Source: Thermoplasmataceae archaeon (GTDB taxonomy: Archaea > Thermoplasmatota > Thermoplasmata > Thermoplasmatales > Thermoplasmataceae). Taken from it: 64,000 nt of DNA. Positions within the stretch are counted from its first letter, which is position 1. The number at the start of each line of letters is the position of its first letter. Location: positions 22,571 to 86,570 of the forward strand of contig JAVYSB010000006.1 of the NCBI GenBank assembly GCA_038729425.1. The letters are read 5' to 3'. Positions 25,745 to 34,099 of the stretch are shown here, one piece after another. Below the pieces are notes generated by a model, which was given only the letters and a program-made list of their open reading frames with translations, searched no databases and was not told the origin of the DNA. Both the position numbers and the translations under genes were made by a program.

Positions 25745-27571
25745 ATGCAAGTAAAACAAGTGGACTCAGACATTCTCATCATAGGGGGCGGAATGGCTGG
25801 ATGCGGAGCTGCCTATGAGGCAAGGTACTGGGGGAAGAACCTAAAGATTGTTATAGCTGAAAAGGCAAATATTGACAGAAGTGGAGCGGTTGCAATGGGG
25901 CTTTCCGCAATAAACACCTACATTGGAATGAGGTGGGGAGAGCATACGCCAGAGGAATTCGTGAGGTACGTCAGGGGAGACCTCATGGGAATGATCAGAG
26001 AAGATCTCGTGTACGATGTGGCAAGGCATGTGGATTCAACTGTTCATCTCTTTGAAGAGTGGGGGCTTCCCATAATGAAAGATGAAAAGACAGGGCATTA
26101 TAAGAGAGAGGGCCCGTGGCAGATTCTAATTCACGGAGAGAGCTATAAACCCATAGTTGCCGAAGCTGCGAAGAAGGCTGCAACAGAGGTATACAACAGG
26201 ATAATGATCACGCATCTGATGATGTCTTCCACAGAGAAGAACAGGGTTGCTGGAGCGGTTGGGTTCGATGTCAGAGATGGATCTTTCTGCATATTCAGAA
26301 GCAAGGCAACGGTAGTAGCATCTGGTGGAGCAACTCATATATTCCGTCCTAGGTCAGTAGGAGAGGGTTGGGGAAGGACATGGTATTCTCCATGGAGTAC
26401 GGGATCAGCATATGCGCTGCCGATACAGGCAGGTGCAAAGATGGTGCAGATGGAGATCAGGCTTGTGCCGTCTAGATTCAAAGATGGATACGGTCCAGTA
26501 GGTGCGTGGTTCCTGCACCTTAAATCCCAGGCCACAAACGTATACGGGGAGACCTACGACACTAATAGGGATAAACTCAGAGCAAAATATGGAAAGTATG
26601 CTGATCTTAAGCCCATGCCTACCTGCCTGAGAAACGACCTGATGATGGACGAGATAAACGAAGGAAGAGGGCCAATTCTGATGCACACAGAAGAAGTTCT
26701 TGATAATAGGGAAAAGGAGGAAGCCGGGTGGGAAGACTTCCTTGATATGACAATAAGTCAGGCTGGAATATGGGCGGCTCAGAATATAGAACCAAAAACA
26801 ATGCCCTCCGAGTTGGTTCCGACAGAACCTTACATTATGGGCTCTCATGCGTGCAACGCAGGTACATGGGTAAGTGGGCCTTCCGATCTGGCACCAAGGG
26901 ATTACCAGTGGGGATACAACAGAATGACAACGGTTACAGGACTTTTTGCCGCAGGCGATGCGGCAGGCGGGGCAGCTCACAAATTCTCATCAGGGTCGTT
27001 CACAGAGGGAAGAATAGCCGGGAAATCCGCAGTGAAATTTATAAGCGACACCGACGCTAGGCTGCCTGAAGTCGATAAAGACAAAATAGAGGCCTACAAG
27101 ACAGAAATTTTCCAGCCATTCGAGACATACGAGATTGGCAGGCAGTTCATCTCCAAAGGATCGGTTTCACCGTATTATCTCTACCCAAGTATGGGGCTGA
27201 AGAGGCTTGAGAAGATCATGGACGAGTACGCAGGAGGTATTTCAACCCTTTACAGGGCGAATGCGAAGGGAATGAGTCGGGGGATAATGATGCTGAACAT
27301 GCTAAAGGAGGACCTGCAGCTCTTGGGTGCAGAGGACCTTCACCAGCTTCAGAGAGCTTGGGAACTTCATCACAGGGTAGTGACTGCTGATGCTGTGTTG
27401 CAGCACACGCTGTACCGAGAAGAGACAAGATGGCCCGGATATTATTACAGGTCAGATTTCCCGAAGATAGACGATGAGAACTGGCATGTGTTCGTTGTAT
27501 CTCAGTACGACGGTGATCAGGACAAATGGTCACTGCAGAAAGTGCCAGTGCAAACCATAATTGGAGAATGA
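25745..27571 (+). CDS. aprA: adenylylsulfate (APS) reductase alpha subunit
   Basis: 608-aa FAD subunit interconverting APS and sulfite plus AMP. FAD motif DILIIGGGMAGCGAAYEARY at the N-terminus; active-site stretches RFKDGYGPVGAWFLH and GSHACNAGTWVSGP contain residues expected to hold the flavin and APS; the C-terminal half has the fumarate reductase/SdhA-like fold (GLFAAGDAAGGAAHKFSSGS). It starts immediately after the aprB stop codon. Confidence 0.96.
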   Translation: MQVKQVDSDILIIGGGMAGCGAAYEARYWGKNLKIVIAEKANIDRSGAVAMGLSAINTYIGMRWGEHTPEEFVRYVRGDLMGMIREDLVYDVARHVDSTVHLFEEWGLPIMKDEKTGHYKREGPWQILIHGESYKPIVAEAAKKAATEVYNRIMITHLMMSSTEKNRVAGAVGFDVRDGSFCIFRSKATVVASGGATHIFRPRSVGEGWGRTWYSPWSTGSAYALPIQAGAKMVQMEIRLVPSRFKDGYGPVGAWFLHLKSQATNVYGETYDTNRDKLRAKYGKYADLKPMPTCLRNDLMMDEINEGRGPILMHTEEVLDNREKEEAGWEDFLDMTISQAGIWAAQNIEPKTMPSELVPTEPYIMGSHACNAGTWVSGPSDLAPRDYQWGYNRMTTVTGLFAAGDAAGGAAHKFSSGSFTEGRIAGKSAVKFISDTDARLPEVDKDKIEAYKTEIFQPFETYEIGRQFISKGSVSPYYLYPSMGLKRLEKIMDEYAGGISTLYRANAKGMSRGIMMLNMLKEDLQLLGAEDLHQLQRAWELHHRVVTADAVLQHTLYREETRWPGYYYRSDFPKIDDENWHVFVVSQYDGDQDKWSLQKVPVQTIIGE

Positions 27572-27580
27572 GGTAGAAAT

Positions 27581-28846
27581 ATGAGCTATATAGGGCATAA
27601 TGGAAAACCAATAGTAGAGAGAGTGGAGACCGCAAACGTGGTAAGCAGAACGGCGGATATGAAAAGGATTCCAGTGAGGAGAGAGATAGCCCATGAGATA
27701 ATTAGCCTTTCATACGGCTTTTTCACTCCCCTGTCTGGTTTCATGAATCAGGATGAAGTCGACGGAGTCCTCGACAACATGGAACTTCCTGACGGGACAC
27801 TCTGGAGTATCCCCATAGTATTTGATATGTCTTCTCAGAAGATCAAGGAGTACGGTTTGAAAGAGGGGGACAGCGTGCTTCTGGATTACATGGAATCACC
27901 AATGGCGGTCTTCGACATTGAAAGTATTTATAAGTACGACACCGAGCGTATGGCTGAAAAGACGTATGGTACAAAGGACGCAAAACATCCTGGGGTGAAG
28001 AGAACGAGATCATATGAGGATAGGTTCATAAGTGGCAGAATTACGCTTATTAATGAGCCGGTCTTCAATGAACCATTCAGGAGTTATTGGGCAACTCCAA
28101 AACAGCACATTGAGGAATTCAAGAAAAAGGGGTGGAAACATGTGGTCGCACACCAGACAAGAAATGTTCCACACACTGGTCATGAGACGCTCATGAAGCA
28201 GGCCTGGTTCGCTGCTAATGAGGATATGCCAATAGATAACCTGCAGACTGGCGTGCTTGTCAATGCAATAATAGGGGAGAAGAGGGTAGGAGACTACATT
28301 GATGAGGCAATACTACTTTCACAGGACGCCCTGAGAAAATATGGGTATTTTCGGGATAACGTGCACAAGGTAACGTTTACGCTCTGGGACATGAGATATG
28401 CTGGGCCCAGAGAGGCCATATTCCATGCCATATTGAGGACAAATCTTGGCTGCACCCACCATATGTTCGGCAGAGATCACGCGGGAGTAGGTGACTTTTA
28501 TAAACCATACGATGCACAAAATCTTTTGAAGCAGTACAGGGACAAGCTGTCCATTAAGCCAGTATTCCTCATGGAAAACTGGTACTGTCCGGAATGTGCT
28601 GAGGTTACAAACTCTGCACTTTGCAGTCATGACTCAAAGGCACAGAGCTTCAGCGGCACTGTCATAAGAAGCATCCTTACCGATGGAGTCAAGCCTACCA
28701 GGAAGGTCATGAGACCAGAAGTATTCGATGTCGTAATGGAAAGCGCTGCAAAATATGGACAAGGGTCTCCATTTGTGTCTGAGCAGTACCTTAAAGTCAG
28801 GCAGCCTGTTTTCTCGCTGAATCAGATGGAAGTGATTGCAAAATGA
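27581..28846 (+). CDS. sat: sulfate adenylyltransferase (ATP sulfurylase)
   Basis: 421-aa homo-oligomeric enzyme activating sulfate to APS or making ATP from APS. The nucleotide-binding motif HQTRNVPHTGHE (QxRNxxHxxH), the FGRDHAGVGDFY motif and the N-terminal PUA-like region with GFFTPLSGFMN are present. A C-terminal zinc site is visible in WYCPECAEVTNSALCSHD, as in archaeal and reverse-pathway Sat enzymes. It lies nine bases after aprA. Confidence 0.96.
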   Translation: MSYIGHNGKPIVERVETANVVSRTADMKRIPVRREIAHEIISLSYGFFTPLSGFMNQDEVDGVLDNMELPDGTLWSIPIVFDMSSQKIKEYGLKEGDSVLLDYMESPMAVFDIESIYKYDTERMAEKTYGTKDAKHPGVKRTRSYEDRFISGRITLINEPVFNEPFRSYWATPKQHIEEFKKKGWKHVVAHQTRNVPHTGHETLMKQAWFAANEDMPIDNLQTGVLVNAIIGEKRVGDYIDEAILLSQDALRKYGYFRDNVHKVTFTLWDMRYAGPREAIFHAILRTNLGCTHHMFGRDHAGVGDFYKPYDAQNLLKQYRDKLSIKPVFLMENWYCPECAEVTNSALCSHDSKAQSFSGTVIRSILTDGVKPTRKVMRPEVFDVVMESAAKYGQGSPFVSEQYLKVRQPVFSLNQMEVIAK

Positions 28847-29154
28847 ACGCCGACAAAAACGCCATCAAAATAAATGTGTGGATAAACGATGACAGACTGG
28901 AAGCCTTGAAGAAAGCTGGCCTGGCAGAGATGGCCAGAGAGAAGTTCGCTGGCATGATGCTGCTTGAGATTAACTGTACTGAGGACCAGAAGAACTCAAT
29001 TCAACAGCAGTATCCTTCTGCCAAATACGACTCTTCAACGACTCATTCCATAGAGCTGCTTCCAAAAGCAGCAAAGGACAAGATCTTCGATCTGGCAGTT
29101 CATATGAGGTCAACAGGGCCAGAAGTAATAGACAGATTCCTGGCAAAGAAATAG
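28843..29154 (+). CDS. small protein coupled to sat, function unknown
   Basis: 103-aa protein starting at an ATGA overlap with sat, thus translated with it. Pattern: N-terminal beta strand KINVWINDDRL, two helices, one cysteine (LEINCTEDQK), then a C-terminal helix. No metal motif. In Archaeoglobus fulgidus an uncharacterised small gene is also recorded in the sat-aprBA operon; whether the two are homologous I cannot test here. A role as a Sat or Apr accessory factor is a guess. Confidence 0.7.
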   Translation: MNADKNAIKINVWINDDRLEALKKAGLAEMAREKFAGMMLLEINCTEDQKNSIQQQYPSAKYDSSTTHSIELLPKAAKDKIFDLAVHMRSTGPEVIDRFLAKK

Positions 29155-29244
29155 TCCTGAGCCTAAATTTTAATGAATCGGTTTCCCTGAAAACGGGGAA
29201 CCGAGGCCTTTTTCTAAAAGTAATACTGTACAATATGGCTGAAT

Positions 29245-29868
29245 TTATGGCAAATGGTCGAAGTAAAACATGACGACTTTCTTCATGCTTCTCCGCAGGA
29301 TCTCAGATAAAGAAGAAGGCGCCATATCTAGCCTTTCTGCCAGTTCAGTCAAAGATGTTCTATTATCCTCATCGAAATATCCATGCTCCATGGCGATTCT
29401 CAGAATGCTTCTTTGCCTTTCAGTCAGTTCCTGGTGGACATACGGATACACATTTATTGAGTTGTAATCTATCCCCTCTTTCTTTAAGTTGGACTCCAGA
29501 GTTTTTAAGTCTTTCATTGAAGGCAAAAGAACTCGATACTGAACTGTATTATTGCCAAGGCTTCTGGTTCCGAGTATCGCGGCAAATGACTTGGCGAAGA
29601 AAGCACAGGTAGAGCAACTATCGACCTCTGCCCACAGAGAATTGACGCCACCGTTTCTGTACTTAATCTTCCTTCGAGTAAGGCATGATTTTATATCAAG
29701 GCCGTCACCATCGAAAGATATCTTGTGGACAGTTGTATTAGGTCCTATATTGATTCTCTCAGTATGGCAGTTGGCATCAGATAATGCCCGGGAAATGGCG
29801 CAATCTTCCCTGATCACTTCTATAACTGCCTCAACTTGTCCCAGCTTGAGTCCCCTGAGTTCTATCAT
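29245..29868 (-). CDS. HTH-10 transcriptional regulator next to apr-sat
   Basis: 207-aa paralogue of the dsr-side regulator. The C-terminal HTH-10 domain reads YFDEDNRTSLTELAERL then APSSLSEILRRSMKKVV, sharing the RTSLT, PSSLSE and RR-KK segments. A CSTCAFF pair (near residue 87) aligns with SSCTFCSF in the other protein. It faces the apr-sat operon tail to tail. A TATA-like TTTTATGTCG lies 25 bp before its ATG, the same core and spacing as before aprB. Confidence 0.85.
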   Translation of the reverse strand: MIELRGLKLGQVEAVIEVIREDCAISRALSDANCHTERINIGPNTTVHKISFDGDGLDIKSCLTRRKIKYRNGGVNSLWAEVDSCSTCAFFAKSFAAILGTRSLGNNTVQYRVLLPSMKDLKTLESNLKKEGIDYNSINVYPYVHQELTERQRSILRIAMEHGYFDEDNRTSLTELAERLDMAPSSLSEILRRSMKKVVMFYFDHLP

Positions 29869-30070
29869 AATGCCTTAGTATTACGACATAAAAGGTATTC
29901 TTTGTCCCTTATATGTGAGGGTATTACATGACGACGTAGGTCAAAACCATTGAAAGTCTAAATGGGCATCAACACTATCTTTCGATTTTGTGTTCGAACG
30001 AAGTTTCTGGCAACCCTGCAATTACAAGAGAAAAACGTAAGCTGTAATAAGATGAAATTGATAGACATTC

Positions 30071-31135
30071 ATGGAGATTATGGTTCTTCAGGGGGACGGG
30101 ATCGGACCAGAGATAATGAGCAGCTCCATAAAGATACTCAAGGTCCTCAGGGAAAATTATGGCCTGAATCTGAATGTTATTTCCTATGATATTGGGGCAG
30201 AGACAGTGAAAAGTGGAAAATGGACGTTAGAAAAGATCTTGGAAGAAGCCGAAAAGTTCAAGGCCATCCTCAAGGCACCCATGGGTGATCCCAGAATCAG
30301 GAATAGGGACGGAACTGAGGCGGGCCTGGATGTAATTCTCGGTCTCAGGTTCAATCTTGGGCTCTTTGCGAACATAAGACCGATAAGATTGCTGCCTGGT
30401 GTATCCTCAGCTTTACGCGGTGTGGATACTTCCGGCTCAATTAACTATACCATTGTGAGGGAAAACAGTGAAGGATTATATTCAAGTCATTTCGGAGGTC
30501 TGGTGCTGAAAGAAGGTGTGGCGGTCGACAACCAGATCATAACGCGAAATGGTACAGAGAGGATCACTAGATTCGCATTTGATGTGGCGCTGAAGAGTTC
30601 CGGAAAACCTTCTGACAGAAAGAAAGAAGTCATCTGCGTTGATAAGAGCAACGTACTCAAGTCATTCGCCTTTTTCAGGGCCATTTTCAAAGAAGTAGCA
30701 AAGGAATTTCAGTCCGTGGAAACCAGATATATGTACGCCGACGCCATGGCACAGTACATGATCCTTCATCCCGGGGACCTCAATGTTGTGGTCACCGAGA
30801 ATATGTTCGGCGACATCCTATCGGACCTCGGTGCTGCAACTGTCGGTGGGCTTGGATTTGCTTCTAGTGCAAATTTATCGAATGAAAAAGGAATGTTTGA
30901 GCCTGTACACGGAAGCGCTGTTGATATAGCTGGGAAGGGAATCGCCAACCCAACCGCGATGATCCTTTCTACCCTCATGATGATTGAGTGGCTTGGATAC
31001 AAGAAAGTGAGCGACATTGTAGAACGCTCCCTTTTCAGGTTAATCTCAGAAGGATCTCGTACGCCAGATATGGCTGGCAGCTTGAGCACGGCGGCATTTA
31101 TAGACCGGCTGCTGAAAGAAATGGAAAAGGAATAA
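30071..31135 (+). CDS. isopropylmalate/isocitrate dehydrogenase family enzyme
   Basis: 354-aa NAD(P)-dependent beta-decarboxylating dehydrogenase. Seen: QGDGIGPEIM near the start, FNLGLFANIRPIRLLPG (substrate Arg residues), ENSEGLYSS, VDKSNVLKS with the catalytic Lys, and TENMFGDILSDLGAATVGGLG with the metal Asp residues, then FEPVHGSAVDIAGKGIANP for cofactor binding. The pattern is nearer isopropylmalate or homoisocitrate dehydrogenase than isocitrate dehydrogenase. It could act with the synthase-like enzyme at 21856, but no isomerase is present. Confidence 0.82.
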   Translation: MEIMVLQGDGIGPEIMSSSIKILKVLRENYGLNLNVISYDIGAETVKSGKWTLEKILEEAEKFKAILKAPMGDPRIRNRDGTEAGLDVILGLRFNLGLFANIRPIRLLPGVSSALRGVDTSGSINYTIVRENSEGLYSSHFGGLVLKEGVAVDNQIITRNGTERITRFAFDVALKSSGKPSDRKKEVICVDKSNVLKSFAFFRAIFKEVAKEFQSVETRYMYADAMAQYMILHPGDLNVVVTENMFGDILSDLGAATVGGLGFASSANLSNEKGMFEPVHGSAVDIAGKGIANPTAMILSTLMMIEWLGYKKVSDIVERSLFRLISEGSRTPDMAGSLSTAAFIDRLLKEMEKE

Positions 31136-31190
31136 TCTGCAAAAATTGTATAAATTATTTGTCTCAGGCATACGTTATTGAGTCCTAGGT

Positions 31191-31194
31191 AAAA
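31191..31194 (-). terminator. short T tract after tRNA-Phe
   Basis: TTTT on the minus strand directly follows the discriminator base of the tRNA. Very short, so weak evidence. Confidence 0.3.
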
Positions 31195-31267
31195 TGCCTT
31201 GAGCCGGAATTGAACCAGCGACCCCCAGATCTTCAGTCTGGTGCTCTCCCTACTGAGCTATCAAGGC
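31195..31267 (-). tRNA. tRNA-Phe (GAA)
   Basis: Seven-base acceptor stem GCCTTGA/TCAAGGC, D arm GCTC-AGTAGGGA-GAGC, anticodon arm CAGAC-TGAAGAT-CTG with anticodon GAA, and T loop GGTTCAATTCC. CCA is not encoded. No intron. A TATA element lies at 31291-31300. Confidence 0.95.
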
Positions 31268-31290
31268 CTTACACTCTATATTTCTGTGGT

Positions 31291-31300
31291 TTATTTAACT
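31291..31300 (-). promoter_or_regulatory. TATA box of tRNA-Phe
   Basis: AGTTAAATAA on the minus strand, centred about 28 bp before the tRNA 5' end. Confidence 0.5.
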
Positions 31301-31346
31301 TGTCATTAAGCCACGAAATTCCGCCTTATCTGTCGCCTAGGTGAAA

Positions 31347-31356
31347 TTTATATATT
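31347..31356 (+). promoter_or_regulatory. TATA box of the NAC-CCA operon
   Basis: TTTATATATT centred about 29 bp before the ATG at 31380, fitting a nearly leaderless transcript. Confidence 0.55.
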
Positions 31357-31379
31357 CACATTCGTGATTTGTTTTTATC

Positions 31380-31745
31380 ATGATTCCGGGAAAAATGAAT
31401 TCCAGAGAAATGAAAAGAATGATGGCACAGATGGGCATAAAATCTGAGGACATGCCTGATGTAAAAACAGTCATACTCAAGGGTACGTCCAAGGATTACG
31501 TTATTTCAAACGCTCAGGTAATGGTGATTGAAGCTCGCGGGGAGAAGACTTTCCAGATAATGGGGACAATGAAAGAAGTCGCAAAGTCCAGTGCAGATAG
31601 GGAAATACCCTCCACCCAATACAACGAAGATGACCTGAAACTGGTGACTGACCAGACGGGGGTAAGTAGAGAAAAAGCAATTGAAGCACTTAAAAGGGCA
31701 AATGGCCAGCCCGCACAGGCTATAATTGACCTGACCGGGCAATGA
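31380..31745 (+). CDS. nac: nascent polypeptide-associated complex protein (archaeal NAC)
   Basis: 121-aa ribosome-associated chaperone. The N-terminal KMNSREMKRMMAQMGI is the ribosome-binding helix; the NAC beta barrel spans about 25-70 (VILKGTSKDYVISNAQV and TFQIMG); and a UBA domain covers the last 40 residues (DLKLVTDQTGVSREKAIEAL). It overlaps the CCA-enzyme gene by an ATGA. Confidence 0.93.
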   Translation: MIPGKMNSREMKRMMAQMGIKSEDMPDVKTVILKGTSKDYVISNAQVMVIEARGEKTFQIMGTMKEVAKSSADREIPSTQYNEDDLKLVTDQTGVSREKAIEALKRANGQPAQAIIDLTGQ

Positions 31746-33037
31746 TAGATTACTCTTCCATACTTTTGAGGAATAAACCCGATGAAGGGGAGCGCGAAAG
31801 GATAAGATTAATTGTCCTTGAGGTGGGCAAAAGGATTTCTGAATACTGCAGAAACATGGGTATTGATGCAGACCCAGTTCTGGTTGGGTCGGCGGCAAAG
31901 GGTACTAACCTGAAGTCAGCGGACATTGACATTTTCGTAAGATTCTCAAGGCTATACAAGGAACGCGAAATGGAAAAAATGGGGGTTTCCATAGGGAAGC
32001 TCATAATTGAGGACGGGGTGGAAAAGTACGCCGAGCATCCGTACGTCACCGGTCACTATAAAGGATTCAAAATGGACATTGTGCCAAGTTACAGGTTGAA
32101 CCCGGGAGAGAAGAAAATAAGTTCCGTAGATCGAACCCCCCTTCATACAGAATTCGTCTTGAGAAATCTGTCTGAAGGCATGAAGGATGAAGTCATCCTT
32201 CTCAAGCTGTTCATGAAGCACTTTGGAATATACGGTTCTGAAGTAAAGGTATCAGGTTTCTCAGGTTATGTCTGTGAACTCCTAGTATGGAAATATGGCT
32301 CCTTTGAGAATGTAGTCAGGAAATTTGCTGAACTCTCTGGGAGGCTTATGGTGGGCGAAGTCGGAAAGAATAATATCCCGGAGTCTCCAGTTTTTATCGT
32401 CGATCCCGTTGACAGTAGCAGGAACGCTGCGGCAGCATTGAGCGAAGAAAGTCTGTCAACAATGAAGGTAGCGTCAAAACTTTTCCTGTTCCAACCAAAC
32501 GCCTCATTTTTTGATCAGAAGAAAATGATTGAGAGGCCGAAGTATGCTGATCGTGGCACAGCCATCAGGGTATTTACCCTTCCAAGGCCAGATGTGGTGG
32601 ACGATACCATATTTCCGCAGGCAGTCAAGTTCAGAAATTCACTACTGACCCTGCTCGAATCAGGCGGTTTTCATCCTCTCTCTTCCGAGATCGCTACTGA
32701 CGGCCAGATACAGGTTCTGATTGAATGCAGGAATCCTTTTAGTCCGGAAATAATTTTCAAGGAGGGCCCTCCCGCAGATTCTCCAAACGTTATTGATTTT
32801 ATCGAGAAATATAGATGCACGGCGGAACGTGGTCCATACATCAGGGGAAACAGGATATGGGTTGAGGTCAGAGCACTTCCAGAAAGCATAGCCGACTTCG
32901 TTAGTAGTCACATTGACGAACTCTCTATCGGGAAGAACCTTTCCCGCTTAAAAGAAGGGCTAGAAATACATGATCCATTAATGGATAACATTAGGATGGA
33001 AGTATTAGACAGGTTCTATTCTAAAAGGATAATATAG
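31742..33037 (+). CDS. cca: CCA-adding tRNA nucleotidyltransferase (archaeal class I)
   Basis: 431-aa enzyme adding CCA to tRNA 3' ends, needed because the two tRNA genes here do not encode it. The nucleotidyltransferase motif VGSAAKGTNLKSADIDIFVRF is at residues 42-62 and the third metal Asp lies in KMDIVPSYR. The C-terminal half follows archaeal CCA enzymes (YVCELLVWKYGSFENV). Normal length. ATGA overlap with nac. Confidence 0.93.
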   Translation: MIDYSSILLRNKPDEGERERIRLIVLEVGKRISEYCRNMGIDADPVLVGSAAKGTNLKSADIDIFVRFSRLYKEREMEKMGVSIGKLIIEDGVEKYAEHPYVTGHYKGFKMDIVPSYRLNPGEKKISSVDRTPLHTEFVLRNLSEGMKDEVILLKLFMKHFGIYGSEVKVSGFSGYVCELLVWKYGSFENVVRKFAELSGRLMVGEVGKNNIPESPVFIVDPVDSSRNAAAALSEESLSTMKVASKLFLFQPNASFFDQKKMIERPKYADRGTAIRVFTLPRPDVVDDTIFPQAVKFRNSLLTLLESGGFHPLSSEIATDGQIQVLIECRNPFSPEIIFKEGPPADSPNVIDFIEKYRCTAERGPYIRGNRIWVEVRALPESIADFVSSHIDELSIGKNLSRLKEGLEIHDPLMDNIRMEVLDRFYSKRII

Positions 33038-33232
33038 TTATCCGCCGGAAAAAACTTCCATGAATACAATATCGTCCTCGGTTGAAACCGGTTCATCGGA
33101 AGTTACAGGAACTCCATTTTTTAGGGTTATGTAAGCGCTTTCTGTAATACGCAGCTGCGAAGCCAGTTCTCCTACCGTGGTCTGTCCCTGTATAGGATAA
33201 GTTTCCCTGTTTCTTCCTACTATCCTTATCAT
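33038..33232 (-). CDS. ubiquitin-like small modifier / sulfur carrier (SAMP/ThiS/MoaD family)
   Basis: 64-aa beta-grasp protein ending in FSGG; the terminal Gly-Gly is needed for adenylation and thiocarboxylation or isopeptide formation. NGVPVTSDEPVSTEDDI is the typical ThiS/SAMP segment. The ATG lies 9 bases after the 3' end of tRNA-Gln on the same strand with no room for a separate promoter, so it may be made from the tRNA precursor. Whether it works in tRNA thiolation, molybdopterin synthesis or protein tagging cannot be told. Confidence 0.85.
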   Translation of the reverse strand: MIRIVGRNRETYPIQGQTTVGELASQLRITESAYITLKNGVPVTSDEPVSTEDDIVFMEVFSGG

Positions 33233-33241
33233 ACTGTCTCA

Positions 33242-33314
33242 CAGCCCCGGGCAGATTTGAACTGCCGTCGTCGGATCCAAAGTCCGATATGCTTGGCCAC
33301 TACACCACGGGGCT
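33242..33314 (-). tRNA. tRNA-Gln (TTG)
   Basis: Acceptor stem AGCCCCG/CGGGGCT, D arm region GTGTAGTGGCCAAGC, anticodon arm TCGGAC-TTTGGAT-CCGA with anticodon TTG, T arm GGCAG-TTCAAAT-CTGCC. CCA not encoded. Followed at once by the SAMP-like gene. Confidence 0.93.
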
Positions 33315-33424
33315 ATCCCGATAAAATGAATAGTAACAGAACTCTTAATCCTTTGCCAAAATAAATGTCTCCCCGCTGCGACGCGAGGCACCGATCGGAA
33401 ACAATTTCCAAGATAAATTTGTAG

Positions 33425-33856
33425 TTATGGAGTTATCTTTATGGCTCTGGTTGGGCAGACGCTCTCGCAAGCCATGCAGAATATGCACTCGCTCTCCCTC
33501 ACCGGGTCACATTTGTCGGTTCTGTATTTCGCAAAGAGGGACTTATCCTTTGATATGTCTTTGTCATTTCCTGTTCCCATCTGGCCGGGGTTAAGCTCCC
33601 ACTCGTACAGACTTACCGGGCAGACATCCATGCATGCCCCGTCCGCAACACAAGCATCCCAGTCGACAGCAACCTTTGTGCCGTGTATACCCAAGCTTAT
33701 GGGCATGGGTTTTCCATCAGCATCGGTTCTCTTTATTCCCTCTCCTCTTACCTCGTGATCATGGTGTTTGCCAGTTATGGGGTAATCCTTGGTATCATCC
33801 ATAAAATTTTCTTGTATTGGTTTCGGCTTGTAGTCAAGTGTTTCAACTTTTACCAA
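33425..33856 (-). CDS. zinc-containing ferredoxin of Thermoplasma/Sulfolobus type
   Basis: 143-aa electron carrier. The N-terminal extension (about 45 residues, VKVETLDYKPKPIQENF and KHHDHEVRGEG) contains the histidines that bind zinc in this family. Motif one is CVADGACMDVCP (CX5CX3CP, Asp in place of a cysteine, binding [3Fe-4S] in studied members) and motif two CIFCMACESVCP. The N-terminus as recalled from Thermoplasma ferredoxin (VKLEELDFKPKP) indicates a start at TTG 33856, preceded by GGTGA. It could serve the oxidoreductases of this window. Confidence 0.92.
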   Translation of the reverse strand: MVKVETLDYKPKPIQENFMDDTKDYPITGKHHDHEVRGEGIKRTDADGKPMPISLGIHGTKVAVDWDACVADGACMDVCPVSLYEWELNPGQMGTGNDKDISKDKSLFAKYRTDKCDPVRESECIFCMACESVCPTRAIKITP

Positions 33857-34099
33857 ACTATCACCAATCAGAGATTCCAAAGAACTTATAAAATGTTTGT
33901 TAAGTATCTTACATAATGAACCGAAAATTTATCATTAATCCGGTTTGGTCACTTTTGCGTAATGGCCCAGTGTCATCTCAGGAAAGGCAGAATGATGCAA
34001 ATTTATTGGCCTCAGCCATTAAAAAATGGACCAGAGCTGCTTCTAGGCTCTTGGATTTATGATATGATAAAAATTTAACCCATGATGCGATATATATAC

